Origin: Lachnospiraceae bacterium
GTDB lineage: Bacteria; Bacillota; Clostridia; Lachnospirales; Lachnospiraceae
Reading direction: 5' to 3'
Length of the DNA stretch: 47,354 bases
NCBI GenBank assembly: GCA_900769115.1
Contig: CAAGFJ010000026.1
Coordinates: forward strand, 1 to 47,354
The notes under the pieces are model-generated. The model was not told where the DNA came from. It ran no database searches and saw only the letters and a program-made list of their open reading frames with translations. Position numbers and translations under genes: made by a program. Shown in pieces: positions 33,858 through 43,179 of the stretch (its first letter is position 1; every line of letters begins with the position of its first letter).

Positions 33858-36800
33858 TTATTTTACCTTAATGGTTACCGTTGCTTTCTTACCACTACCG
33901 TCTGTTGCCACGGCAGTAATCTTAACTTTACCGGCTTTCAAGCCCTTCACAACACCCTTTGAAGAAACCGTTGCAATGTTCTCATTGCTTGATATCCAAA
34001 GAATTGAGCTGCTTGCATATTTCTTAGACGGAAGAGTCATTGCCTTGATCTTCAAGGTCTTACCAACCTTCAGATTCTTTGTCTTAGTCTGAAGCTTCAC
34101 CTTACTTACCGCCTTCTTCATAACCTGAATCCGGAACGTCTTTGTCAGTCCTCTCGCTGATCTTACGGTAATGGTTGTCTTACCGGCCTTCTTACCAGCT
34201 ACAATCTCGCCATCCTCATCTACTGTTGCAATCTTCGGATTACTGCTTGTAAATGTCAGCTCTTCCTCCTCTGCATCCTCCGGCAGAAATGCTACATTTA
34301 ACTGCATTTTCTTCTTTGGTGCTAACTTCATCGTACCTGTTGCCAGCAGATCTTCAGCTTTCTTCACATCTGCTGTTACCTGAATCGCTGTTGCCTTTAC
34401 CTCATCCGTCTCACCCGTGGTGTTCGGTTTGTTGGCTGGGGTCTGATTATTACCTGTTGAAGGCTTATCTGTGTTCGGATCCTGTTTACCGGGATCTGTT
34501 GGGTTCTGTTCACCAGGATCTGTCTTACCGGAATCTTCCTTGCCAGAATCATCCTTCTTTTTCTTGGTAACTGTAAGTATTGCAGAACCCGATACATTAC
34601 TTCCATCCTGTGCAGTTGCTTTGATCTGTACAACGCCCGCTGCCTTTACCGTTATAACACCTTTGTCATCCACGGTTGCTACATCCGTATTATCAACACT
34701 CCACTTCACGGATTTGTCCGTAGCATCCGTTGGAGTAATCGTTGCGGTTGCCTTAACCGTTACAGCTGCACCGTCCTCTGCCGCCAGTTCAACCTTTGTC
34801 TGATCTAAACCAACCACAATCTTGCTAACCTTTTTAATCTCTTCCTGTTTTGCCTGAACGGTTCTCATGACCACAACATGCTGTGGTTCCCTTTCTCCTT
34901 CCGGCTTCACGGAAACCGTTAAGGTTGTCTTATAGTCTGTCGCTTTCATGCCCTCTTTTAACGTAACATGAAGTATCTTCTTTGCACCCTGTTTAAAGGA
35001 ATCAACTTCTGTTGTATCCAATACAAAATTACTGTTATCTATTGCAAATGTTACTGCATCCCAATCTACATTTGTACCATTCTCAATGGTTACTGTCACT
35101 CCGGCATCTGCCTCATATCCTTCTATAAGTGGTGCAGCGGATGCATCCGGTGTCAACACTAATGCACCGGTAATCTCTTCATAGACCGGAATAAATGTAA
35201 TATCTGCTGTCACTTCTACTTCCGTTCCGGCTGCCAACACTTCATCTGTTCCGGCTGCCTGCCATCCCTTTACATGAAATCCCTTCTTAACCGGCACATT
35301 GATCAATTGAATCTTGCTACCCTTTGGCACACTATATTCGTCCTTTTCTGTACCTTGGAAAACAACCATCCAGAAATTTACATCATTACCCTGACTGTCT
35401 TTCGGTGTCACATTATAGATCGTATCCGCTTCAGATGGCACTAAGCATCCATCTAAAATAATCTTGCCCGGATTCTCTTCACTTCCATCTCCTGCACAGA
35501 TAAACGGCTGTTTGTCAGCATTTGCAATCAGTGTGCCACCTACTAATTCAATCTTTGTAGCTGCTTTAATTGCTACTGCATCCCCGGTTCCGGTTGCTGT
35601 GATCTGTCCGCTCTTAATAATAACGGTATCTGCAACAATAGCACCAAAATTATCACCCTCTACATCCAATTTACCTACCACGGATGAATTGCCCTCATCT
35701 TCTATTGTAATGGTTCCTTCACTTATAATTCCAGCACTCTTAACTGTATTATCTCCTGACAAACGAAGGTTCAGATCTTTTTTGGCCTCAATTCCCTTGA
35801 TGGTCGCATCTTTAAGTATCAGATCTTTATTCTTTGCAATCACTTTCACGTCCGGATTGCTGCCTGTCAATGTATATTCTTTGTCTTCTTCTAATGTTAA
35901 AGTCTTGCTGTTTCCATCATAGGTGATTGTTCCTGCATGTGCACCTACATAATTTGCATCATTTACCAGACTGACATCTACTGTATAGCGATCTTTCTCT
36001 GCAAGATATGTAATTACCTTTGTACTGTCACCTGCTTCACCTGCTGTCATTTCCTCTGTCTCAGCAAACCGCATTGCAAATGTATAAGCTGTATATGGGG
36101 ACAGTCTTTCAAATACCGGTGCCGTCTGCCATACATACTTATCTCCTGCCTGCCTGCCGTACTCCACTGCCTCTGTTCCCTCATATGCCGCAAGTGTAAC
36201 AGAATTATCCGTCTTGCTCTTAATAATCGGCGCTACCGCCTTCTTTGCATTTGCTAACTTGGTAACATGAAAAGTAATCTTCTTTTCTGTTGCCACATAG
36301 GCCTCTGCATCTTTTGGTGTAAATACTAGTGTATACTGTGCACCATCATCTGCCGCTGCAAACGTCTTATCTGTCTCTTTCCAGCTAAGAACACCCTGTT
36401 CCGTTACATTATCCGTACCTGCCTTTACAACATAAGAAGAAAGATCCACCTTACTCAGGGTATCTCCTACCTTCACATCTATGGTATCCTCTCCAACAAT
36501 CTCTGTCGCAAGCGGGTCCGGCTTCTTCACAGTCACCTCGCATGTCACTGTCTTCTCACCATCCTCTGTTGTTACGGTAATTGTTGCTGTACCTGCCGCA
36601 ACTGCTGTCACAACACCTTTGGCATTCACACTTGCAATCTTATCATTGGAAGATGACCAGATTACCTTCTTGTTTGTTGCATTCGCTGGTGTTACCGTTA
36701 CTTTCAAAGTTTCGGTATCTCCAATCTCTAATGTTGCTTCGGTTGGAGATACGGTTACAGCTTCAACTGGGTAAGTAACCGAACTTCCACCACTGAATTT

Positions 36801-39101
36801 TGAGCCACCATAAAATGTATCACTAATCGTTTGATTCTTAAATCCTTCTTCCGTACTATCTTTATATTTCAGATACAATGCAGCCGCAGCTCCAACTAAT
36901 CCCGCATTATAGTCCAAAGTTACCTCATTACTTACTGCATCCTTTACTGAATCATTATACGTTGAATAATCACTACTTGTTGGTCCTCCGCAAAGTGCAC
37001 CATATAATGTATATTTCTGTGTAGCATCACTATTAAATCCATCCCAGCCAGAATAACCGGATGCTGCCCGATGATGCGGCTTTACTGGGGACTTTGTATT
37101 ATAACCACATATCAGATTTTTACCTGTGCTATTATTACCAAGAATCGTACTCATCTGATAGCGACACCACTCACTATAAACATCCGTACCTTGAAGCTTG
37201 TCCGATACCATCATCATCAACTGCACATTACAATTGATTCTGGCAGATCCCCAAGCATCATTACAATAGTACTGTGACTTATTTGCGTTAGCTACACTAT
37301 TAAACCAATTTCGAATTGTATTTGTCTGCGAAACCTTACTAGAACTGCTATCTGGTGCATAAAATACCGCTGGCTGATATGCATTTTCCCAGCCATAAGG
37401 CTTCTCAATATTACCTGAATTCTTTTCGTTATTCGTGTATTCGGTCGCATACGTTTCGTCCTTTGTTATACGATACAGCAATCCAGCCGCAAGACAATAT
37501 TCATCTTCCCATGACCCCCAGCCGGAATGATAAAATGATCCATCATGATCTGCTTCTCTTTTCCCAGAAGTATTCTTGGCAAATGCAAATAATGCTTTTG
37601 CATATTTCAAATCTTCTTCGTTACCAAAATTCATATAGTTCAAAGCCAACGCCGCAGCCGTACCACTTACAATGTCTGTAGCCGGATTCTGTGCCGTTGC
37701 GACCAATGCCGTATTTCTTGCTGTCTTTCCTTCGTCTTCCACTTCCGGAGCAGTCCAATTTGCATGATCTTTGTCACCATTTCCTATTTGATAACAAAAT
37801 GCTTCCGCTTGTGTACCGGCGCTATTTAACACCGTACAATTCTTGACATATGTACAATAATAATCAACAATTGTCTTAAAATGCTGCGTCTGATTCAACT
37901 CATCAAAAGCTTCACCAAACTCATGGTATCCAATGCCTAACGCTGTCATAGCCTCCGCCATTGGCAATCCAAACTTTACATGATCTCCCGCATCATGATA
38001 CCCACCAACTGCCGAATAAGTCTTGCCATTATAGGTAAACTGATCATTTACGTGACAATCACCTCTCCATCCGTTATAAAGATCCTTTGAATATAGGGAT
38101 GTTTCACTCACCTGATCACCACACATATTAGCATCATAAAAATATAATGAATACTGCAACAACTTTGCAAAATTATAATCTAATGAAGTATCAATCTCTC
38201 CAATATCGGTTCCATCAAATGTAGAATCTCCACCCGAACTGCCAGAACCACCGGTATTACCGGAATCACTTAGTTTTGTTTCTTCTGCTGATATTGTTTT
38301 ACCCGCAAAAGACACCGATGTAATATTTGCCCCCATCGGCTTTAACTGAACCTGAATACTCTTTGAACTTGCCCCAGCCGCAACGGAAACATTAGATACC
38401 GTTAATGTATTACCACTAAGACTAATAGGAAAATCCTCTGTCCACCAATTCTTCTCTCTATTCTGATCAAAAGTAATTACAAGATCCCCATTTACTGCAG
38501 ATGACCCAGTATTCTTCACTGTAAATTTATACTCAATATATGAATTGTATTGGTTCTGCGAAGTATATGAAAGAGAAATGCTATCATTTTCCACGTCCCA
38601 CGTTCCCGGTCCTGTTAATTTGGCAGAAACAATTTCATATGTTAAATCACCTGATAAATTAGCAAACTGTATTCCATACGCATAAATAGATTCTGACGAA
38701 GACAAAAAACTTGATAAATCCAATATGGATGTAATCTCCTTTCCTGTCTCAATATTCTGCCACGATCCATTGGAATCCCATGCTTTACCATGCCCTAAAA
38801 ATGCCTGTGCACCTGGTGTATTGCTACCTACACCCGAATAACTTGTCACCTTAAAAGTTACTTCCAACTTATTAATTCCTGCTGCCTTTACTTTATCCGT
38901 TGTATTATATTCTTCCGGAACATCGAATCTAACTTCAACATTACCCGATGAATCTGCTGTAGTAGTCGTACTACCAGTTGTTGAGTTCAGTTCCACCGAA
39001 ACTGCCGCCGCTTCTACCTTACCTGCCGGAACCAGAACCAGGCTCCACACCATGATACACGCCATCAGCCAGGCTGTGATCCGTTTGCCATTCTTTTTCA
39101 T
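33858..39101 (-). CDS. Secreted multidomain GH9 endoglucanase with BIG2 domains
   Basis: 1747 aa. Signal peptide 1-32 (cut near VEAAA). Two beta-sandwich, carbohydrate-binding-like modules (about 40-166 and 167-272, the second CBM2/X2-like), Gly/Ser linker, then the GH9 (alpha/alpha)6 catalytic domain about 305-748. Key residues: G366-GYHDAGDHVKFG with Asp370/Asp373, the K674-PHHR histidine region, and N725-E726 with Asp730 (Glu726 as proton donor). BIG2 Ig-like domains follow (about 778-860 and two or three more near the C-terminus), with a mid-region of beta-helix-like and InlB-like repeats, and a Pro/Asp/Gly/Thr-rich linker. No dockerin, SLH or LPXTG; the basic C-terminal BIG2 pair (ending KKATVTIKVK) probably holds it to the wall. 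Cuts beta-1,4-glucans outside the cell. GGGAGG precedes ATG. Confidence 0.93.
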   Translation of the reverse strand: MKKNGKRITAWLMACIMVWSLVLVPAGKVEAAAVSVELNSTTGSTTTTADSSGNVEVRFDVPEEYNTTDKVKAAGINKLEVTFKVTSYSGVGSNTPGAQAFLGHGKAWDSNGSWQNIETGKEITSILDLSSFLSSSESIYAYGIQFANLSGDLTYEIVSAKLTGPGTWDVENDSISLSYTSQNQYNSYIEYKFTVKNTGSSAVNGDLVITFDQNREKNWWTEDFPISLSGNTLTVSNVSVAAGASSKSIQVQLKPMGANITSVSFAGKTISAEETKLSDSGNTGGSGSSGGDSTFDGTDIGEIDTSLDYNFAKLLQYSLYFYDANMCGDQVSETSLYSKDLYNGWRGDCHVNDQFTYNGKTYSAVGGYHDAGDHVKFGLPMAEAMTALGIGYHEFGEAFDELNQTQHFKTIVDYYCTYVKNCTVLNSAGTQAEAFCYQIGNGDKDHANWTAPEVEDEGKTARNTALVATAQNPATDIVSGTAAALALNYMNFGNEEDLKYAKALFAFAKNTSGKREADHDGSFYHSGWGSWEDEYCLAAGLLYRITKDETYATEYTNNEKNSGNIEKPYGWENAYQPAVFYAPDSSSSKVSQTNTIRNWFNSVANANKSQYYCNDAWGSARINCNVQLMMMVSDKLQGTDVYSEWCRYQMSTILGNNSTGKNLICGYNTKSPVKPHHRAASGYSGWDGFNSDATQKYTLYGALCGGPTSSDYSTYNDSVKDAVSNEVTLDYNAGLVGAAAALYLKYKDSTEEGFKNQTISDTFYGGSKFSGGSSVTYPVEAVTVSPTEATLEIGDTETLKVTVTPANATNKKVIWSSSNDKIASVNAKGVVTAVAAGTATITVTTEDGEKTVTCEVTVKKPDPLATEIVGEDTIDVKVGDTLSKVDLSSYVVKAGTDNVTEQGVLSWKETDKTFAAADDGAQYTLVFTPKDAEAYVATEKKITFHVTKLANAKKAVAPIIKSKTDNSVTLAAYEGTEAVEYGRQAGDKYVWQTAPVFERLSPYTAYTFAMRFAETEEMTAGEAGDSTKVITYLAEKDRYTVDVSLVNDANYVGAHAGTITYDGNSKTLTLEEDKEYTLTGSNPDVKVIAKNKDLILKDATIKGIEAKKDLNLRLSGDNTVKSAGIISEGTITIEDEGNSSVVGKLDVEGDNFGAIVADTVIIKSGQITATGTGDAVAIKAATKIELVGGTLIANADKQPFICAGDGSEENPGKIILDGCLVPSEADTIYNVTPKDSQGNDVNFWMVVFQGTEKDEYSVPKGSKIQLINVPVKKGFHVKGWQAAGTDEVLAAGTEVEVTADITFIPVYEEITGALVLTPDASAAPLIEGYEADAGVTVTIENGTNVDWDAVTFAIDNSNFVLDTTEVDSFKQGAKKILHVTLKEGMKATDYKTTLTVSVKPEGEREPQHVVVMRTVQAKQEEIKKVSKIVVGLDQTKVELAAEDGAAVTVKATATITPTDATDKSVKWSVDNTDVATVDDKGVITVKAAGVVQIKATAQDGSNVSGSAILTVTKKKKDDSGKEDSGKTDPGEQNPTDPGKQDPNTDKPSTGNNQTPANKPNTTGETDEVKATAIQVTADVKKAEDLLATGTMKLAPKKKMQLNVAFLPEDAEEEELTFTSSNPKIATVDEDGEIVAGKKAGKTTITVRSARGLTKTFRIQVMKKAVSKVKLQTKTKNLKVGKTLKIKAMTLPSKKYASSSILWISSNENIATVSSKGVVKGLKAGKVKITAVATDGSGKKATVTIKVK

Positions 39102-39128
39102 AAATAATATCCTCCCTTTGCATTTTTG

Positions 39129-40058
39129 TTATTTTACCTTTTTATCCGTTACTTTCCAGTCACTATAGATTGTTGCTGCGCCCTCCTTTGCATACGCCCG
39201 GACTCTGATATAGTACTTCTTACCCTTCTTCAGCTTCCTCCCGTCATACTTTGTAATCGTCTTACTTGTCTTACCGGCTTTCACTTTATAAGACTGTTTA
39301 TTCTTAAATGTCCGGCTCGTTGAAATCTGCACCTGATATCCGGTCACATCATCTTTTGCTTTCCATTTTACAGTAAGCTGCCTTTTCTTTACAGCTGTCT
39401 TCAATCCGGATACAGAAGAAAGGGATTGATCTGTTTGTATATCTGACGGTGTTTCCGTCGTCTTCTCTTCTGTTGTATCTTTCCCCTCTGACTTGCTGCT
39501 AAGTAATGTAGTCGTCGAGCTTGTATCCTTTGCCACCTGATAGGTTACTGTGGCATTGGCAGGCTTAGTTACCGCCGTTGCTGTGGCATTCCCAAAGCAT
39601 TGCACCCAATATACACCTTTCGTAGTGACAATACATCCGACCCCAATGGAACGAAAACTGGAATTCAATATATTCTTCTTATGTCCGTCTGAATTCATCC
39701 ACCCCTGCATAACTGCGGCTGGGGTTCCGTAACCCATTGCAATATTCTCTCCAAACATCTTACTGCTTGCAGTAAAACATCTCGTTCCATTCGGTCTGAT
39801 ATGATCAAAGCTGGTGACCGTCTCGGCCGCCCGAAGCATTGCTGCACTTAACAAATCTTCATCCATCGTCAGTTCACTGACACCCGCAGCTTTCCGCTCT
39901 GCATTTACCTTATTCAGCACCTGGTAAGCATAATCGTATCGCGCCGTACCTGACACCTTCTCGGTATTCGCCGCACAGACTGCCTGACCGGAAAGCCAGA
40001 CCGCTGCGCAAAGCACAAAGAGTCCTACGGAATGTTTCATCTTGCTTACTATATTCAT
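39129..40058 (-). CDS. Secreted CAP-domain protein with C-terminal Fn3-like module
   Basis: 309 aa. Signal peptide to about residue 30 (QAVCAANT). CAP/SCP domain about 40-165: VNAERKAAGVSELTMDEDLL, FDHIRPNG, GENIAMGYGTPAAVMQGWMNS, SFRSIGVGC. The His of FDHIRP and the Glu of GEN are the usual pair. A Thr/Ser-rich linker with acidic residues follows, then a basic Fn3-like module (about 215-309). Bacterial CAP proteins are mostly of unknown function; some bind or cut wall polymers. It is 27 nt before the GH9 gene and first in that operon. Confidence 0.88.
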   Translation of the reverse strand: MNIVSKMKHSVGLFVLCAAVWLSGQAVCAANTEKVSGTARYDYAYQVLNKVNAERKAAGVSELTMDEDLLSAAMLRAAETVTSFDHIRPNGTRCFTASSKMFGENIAMGYGTPAAVMQGWMNSDGHKKNILNSSFRSIGVGCIVTTKGVYWVQCFGNATATAVTKPANATVTYQVAKDTSSTTTLLSSKSEGKDTTEEKTTETPSDIQTDQSLSSVSGLKTAVKKRQLTVKWKAKDDVTGYQVQISTSRTFKNKQSYKVKAGKTSKTITKYDGRKLKKGKKYYIRVRAYAKEGAATIYSDWKVTDKKVK

Positions 40059-40100
40059 TTGTACACCATCCTCTTTATTTGTTGCATAGCTACTCCGTGC

Positions 40101-40259
40101 GAATGTTCACTTCGAATCCTCCGGTTTCTCAGTGTTCATTGCACTCTATCGCATGAACGCCATCTCGAATCCTCCGGTTTCTCAGTGTTCGTTGCACTCT
40201 ATCGCGCGAATGTTCATCTCGAATCCTCCGGATTCTCGATGTTCGTTGCACTCATATAG
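40101..40259. repeat. Three tandem 53-54 bp direct repeats
   Basis: Each copy contains TCGAATCCTCCGG, then TTCTC...GTGTTC(A/G)TTGCACTC. The shared TCGAATCC starts at 40112, 40165 and 40219 (periods 53 and 54). Copies 1 and 2 are most alike; copy 3 has diverged (GATTCTCGATGTTC). The array lies in the predicted 5' leader of the CAP-GH9 mRNA. A plus-strand frame through it repeats HLESSGFS but has no other sign of coding. Confidence 0.9.
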
Positions 40260-40331
40260 TTTTCACCGAACACCTTAGCCTGCAAGCAGTCTATGCATTC
40301 GTTTGAAAACTGCATTCGCGCTTATACGTTC

Positions 40332-40360
40332 ATTATAACTGAAACTCTTTTTGTGAACAA
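40332..40360 (-). promoter_or_regulatory. Putative promoter of CAP-GH9 operon
   Basis: TTGTTC, 17-nt spacer and perfect TATAAT on the minus strand. The transcript would have a leader of about 265 nt before the CAP start codon. The -35 lies within the inverted repeat at 40351-40387. Confidence 0.65.
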
Positions 40361-40387
40361 TGTTTTGTATTTGGTAATTGTTCACAA
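40351..40387. promoter_or_regulatory. Inverted repeat, probable operator
   Basis: TTGTGAACAAT and ATTGTTCACAA, 11-bp perfect arms 15 nt apart. Each arm is itself near-palindromic (TTGT-N2-ACAA), so it may be two 10-bp boxes 27 bp apart. No T-run follows on either strand, arguing against a terminator. One arm covers the -35 of the CAP-GH9 promoter. Confidence 0.65.
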
Positions 40388-40454
40388 TCATTTTAGTAAT
40401 TATGCACAAGTCATATCTTCTATCCATCCGATACACACATTTATTCTCTATTTC

Positions 40455-40483
40455 TTGCACCAACTTCCAATCTGTGATACCCT
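40455..40483 (+). promoter_or_regulatory. Possible promoter of DUF3783 gene
   Basis: TTGCAC, 17-nt spacer, TACCCT, with TG one base before the -10. Moderate match, about 50 nt before the start codon. Confidence 0.4.
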
Positions 40484-40537
40484 TTTTAGTAAAACAGTTT
40501 TCAATAGGAGTATCAAACTCACACGGAGGAATTGGTT

Positions 40538-40912
40538 ATGGCTAACAATACAAAAGTGCTATTATTTCACGTAGAACCCGCAACCTGCAGACAGATTGAA
40601 TCCATCTGCCGATCCCTGCACATCCAGACGGTTAAAGTCAAGCCGACCTCTTACGAACAGACCTTAGGGTATCTGGCTGGCATTTCCGGCTTCAACCGAC
40701 AGAATAAGACCTATACCGGACCTGAATTTCCGTCTGAAATGCTGGTGTTTGCCGGTATGGACTCCGGGCTTGTCGATGCATTTCTTGATGCATATAAAAA
40801 GGCCTCCATTCCACCAATTGGACTGAAGGCCATTCTGACACAACATAATATATTCTGGACCGCGGCTGCTCTTTATAAGGAATTGTTCAGGGAACATCAT
40901 TCTCTGCGATAG
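40538..40912 (+). CDS. DUF3783 domain protein
   Basis: 124 aa, cytoplasmic. Matches the small clostridial DUF3783 family: N-terminal VLLFHVEP, central LVFAGMDSGLVDAFLDAYKK and the ILTQHNIFWTAAALYKEL ending. Function unknown; the fold looks alpha/beta with a conserved Lys-Ala-Ile-Leu-Thr segment. The ATG at 40538 has GGAGG 8 nt upstream. Convergent with the small XRE gene, with 63 nt between. Confidence 0.8.
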   Translation: MANNTKVLLFHVEPATCRQIESICRSLHIQTVKVKPTSYEQTLGYLAGISGFNRQNKTYTGPEFPSEMLVFAGMDSGLVDAFLDAYKKASIPPIGLKAILTQHNIFWTAAALYKELFREHHSLR

Positions 40913-40975
40913 ATCGTACCCGCAAACATACCGCAGTACTTACACGGTATTTCATTACTGGATCTTTTCAGCAAC

Positions 40976-41176
40976 TCATCCTTCCTCTTCCCAGAAAAGT
41001 TCGTCCAACGTCTTACCAAGTGCCTTGCAGATTGCCCGGCACAGGTTGATCGTCGGATTATAATCTCCCTTTTCAATTGCATTGATCGTCTGCCGCGATA
41101 CCCCTACCGCAGTTGCAAGATCCTGCTGAGACAGATCCAGCGCCGCCCGGGCAGACTTCATTTTCAAGTTCTTCAT
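40976..41176 (-). CDS. Small XRE-family regulator (Cro-like)
   Basis: 66 aa, just one helix-turn-helix domain: RAALDLSQQDLATAVGVSRQTINAIEKGDYNPTINLCRAI with an acidic end (ELFWEEEG). Such 65-70 aa regulators usually sit beside a membrane protein gene, as here (3-nt gap). GAGGA before ATG lies in the last codons of the upstream gene. It may regulate the NatAB-membrane protein operon, of which it looks to be the last gene. Confidence 0.9.
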   Translation of the reverse strand: MKNLKMKSARAALDLSQQDLATAVGVSRQTINAIEKGDYNPTINLCRAICKALGKTLDELFWEEEG

Positions 41177-41179
41177 ACG

Positions 41180-41749
41180 CTATTCCTCATTCTCTTCCTG
41201 TTTCTTATTATACAATAATTTGAGGTTAAACATAAGCGTTAATGCAAGAAATAATACTGCAACAATCAGATTCGTATATCGATAAGAAACCGCTCCTTTT
41301 TCAAGAAATGATACTCCCTCCTGCACATCTACAATTCCCGCGATCAGATTGACCACGCCCGCCAAAAGAAACATCATATTGATTCCTTTGGCATTCTCTT
41401 GCAAAGACATATAGGCATCCTCCCAGATACAGATCGTTGCAAAAATAAAAATCGCAATACATATACCGATCCACATACCGCCAAATGACATCAAAAGTGG
41501 AATATTGCACATATCCTTTAAGATGGATACAATCGTCACATATAAGATAAGGAAAAAGAAACCTACCTTGTACGCCTTCCCCCGCGCCTGTAACTGCCTC
41601 TCATCATATGCTCCTTCTCTGGCACATTTGAATGTACTAATCTTTCCGCCCACTTTACGGATCAGCCGGCTTAATATAAATACCACAAGAAATCCTACTG
41701 CAAAACCGCAAACCATACCCAATATATAACTTATACTATGATGTTCCAT
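41180..41749 (-). CDS. Membrane protein paired with XRE regulator
   Basis: 189 aa with five or so membrane helices (about 7-27, 64-82, 89-113, 120-145, 157-180). The first cytoplasmic loop carries the conserved-looking FKCAREGAYDERQLQARGKAYK, seen in DUF-type membrane partners of small XRE proteins. Function not known. The start at 41749 is chosen from AAAAGGAGA 7 nt upstream. Follows natB after 155 nt with no clear promoter or terminator. Confidence 0.7.
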   Translation of the reverse strand: MEHHSISYILGMVCGFAVGFLVVFILSRLIRKVGGKISTFKCAREGAYDERQLQARGKAYKVGFFFLILYVTIVSILKDMCNIPLLMSFGGMWIGICIAIFIFATICIWEDAYMSLQENAKGINMMFLLAGVVNLIAGIVDVQEGVSFLEKGAVSYRYTNLIVAVLFLALTLMFNLKLLYNKKQEENEE

Positions 41750-41904
41750 CCCTGTCTCTCCTTTTCTCACCGTTATATCTCATGATGCCTCTGATCTGAT
41801 TCCATTACAAAAACTTCCTCTGCTCTTTCGCATCTGCTTCTGTTACCACTTTCACCATACATATATATCTATGTGTCTTCCTTACTTGCACTATGCTGCA
41901 TTTA

Positions 41905-43179
41905 TTATATGCCCTTGATATTCTTTAAAGCCGTACTTAACTTGATCGGATTCCCGTAACGAAGCGTTCCCATCCGGTAGATCTTCGCCGCCAGCCAGCC
42001 TACACCAAAGATGGATGCAAACAGGATCACTGCTGATACCACGATCTCCCACACAGCTACTGTTCCCATTCCGATTCGTACGAACATTGCAGAATAAGAT
42101 GAAAATGGAAGGAAGGAGCAGACCTTCATAACAATACCGTCCGGATTCTGCAACTGGAACAATACCACAAAATACACAAGCATAATTGCCATCTGCAAGG
42201 TTCCCGCCGTCTTATTGATATCTTCCGTCTTAGATACCAGCGCTCCCATTGCACCATATAAAAACGCATAGAACAGAAATCCACCAATGCCAAATACCGC
42301 AAACGCCGCAAGCACTTCCCCCGGAATATCCAGTACCATATCCAAAGCGTCACCCCAGAAAGTATGATTCATTCCATAACCACCAAGCACTGCCGCAAGA
42401 ATCAGCCCAAGCTGCACAATTGCAGCTGTCGCACCGGCAAACACCTTTCCAAACAACAGATATTTTGCATCAATGCTTGTCACCAAAACTTCGATAGACC
42501 GGTTACTCTTCTCTACCGTCACCGACGTTGCCACCATCACACCATACAAAATGATCATCATAAAGATCACAATCACAAGCGCATAACAATACCAGTAATT
42601 GTCCTCTGCATCCTTACCAAGAATCTGCTCCGTACAATCAACCGGTGCGTTATATTCTGCCATAAAAGATGCATAATCAATTCCCTGCTCCACGCAGAAT
42701 CTTTGTTGATGTATCATCGATAACACCTCTTCAAAGATTGCCTGATTCTCGTCAAACATCTCCCGGTTTAGTACATAATATTCATAATGCAGATCGTCCT
42801 TTACATCAAACCCTGCTGCTACATCTTCCTGCTCAACCGCCTTCTTCAATTCCTTCTCGTCCTTCATTACCTGAAATGTTACATCCTTACCAAATGCCTG
42901 TTCCAACACTGTAACATCCGCAAACACTCCCTGCTCATCCACCAGTCCAAGCTCGGTAGCGGCTTCCACATCCCCGGTATCCTCTGCGTTAGTATCTTCT
43001 TCGCTGACAGCCTCTGTCTTCGTACTCTCAATTCCAAGCATATCTGATATATCAAATACCCTTGGCAGAAACATCACACCAAACAGCAATACTGCCAACA
43101 CGATTGTCGTAACCACAAAGGACTTATTCTTCAGATAACTCATTAATTCAAATTCATATACTGTTAAGAACTTTTTCAT
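41905..43179 (-). CDS. natB: ABC transporter permease, NatB/ABC-2 type
   Basis: 424 aa. One N-terminal helix (about 22-40), a large outside domain (about 45-190, acidic), then five to six membrane helices in the C-terminal half. This layout is that of NatB/YhaP-type permeases. It pairs with the ATPase encoded just upstream (ATGA overlap). NatAB exports Na+ in Bacillus, but related systems export peptides or drugs, so the substrate is open. Confidence 0.85.
   Translation of the reverse strand: MKKFLTVYEFELMSYLKNKSFVVTTIVLAVLLFGVMFLPRVFDISDMLGIESTKTEAVSEEDTNAEDTGDVEAATELGLVDEQGVFADVTVLEQAFGKDVTFQVMKDEKELKKAVEQEDVAAGFDVKDDLHYEYYVLNREMFDENQAIFEEVLSMIHQQRFCVEQGIDYASFMAEYNAPVDCTEQILGKDAEDNYWYCYALVIVIFMMIILYGVMVATSVTVEKSNRSIEVLVTSIDAKYLLFGKVFAGATAAIVQLGLILAAVLGGYGMNHTFWGDALDMVLDIPGEVLAAFAVFGIGGFLFYAFLYGAMGALVSKTEDINKTAGTLQMAIMLVYFVVLFQLQNPDGIVMKVCSFLPFSSYSAMFVRIGMGTVAVWEIVVSAVILFASIFGVGWLAAKIYRMGTLRYGNPIKLSTALKNIKGI

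Larger units (their letters stand above)
40059..40537. other. Divergent intergenic region with repeats and operator
   Basis: 479 nt between the CAP gene (minus) and the DUF3783 gene (plus). It contains a tandem repeat array, a promoter for the CAP-GH9 operon overlapped by an inverted repeat, and a promoter for the DUF3783 gene, each listed separately. No gene. Confidence 0.7.

Noticed and set aside
40032..40259. Plus-strand frame of 75 codons with repeated HLESSGFS
   Set aside because: It is a translation of the tandem DNA repeats, overlaps the CAP gene start and has no ribosome site; the 53-54 bp periods also change frame.
40101..40259. Possible CRISPR array
   Set aside because: Units are contiguous tandem copies without unique spacers, and no cas genes are in the window.
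40897..41082. Minus-strand frame ending in a CxxC motif (PCKYCGMF) beyond the small XRE gene, as if a frameshifted zinc tail
   Set aside because: The XRE protein already has a normal length and acidic end; the frame overlaps the DUF3783 gene and has no start with a ribosome site.
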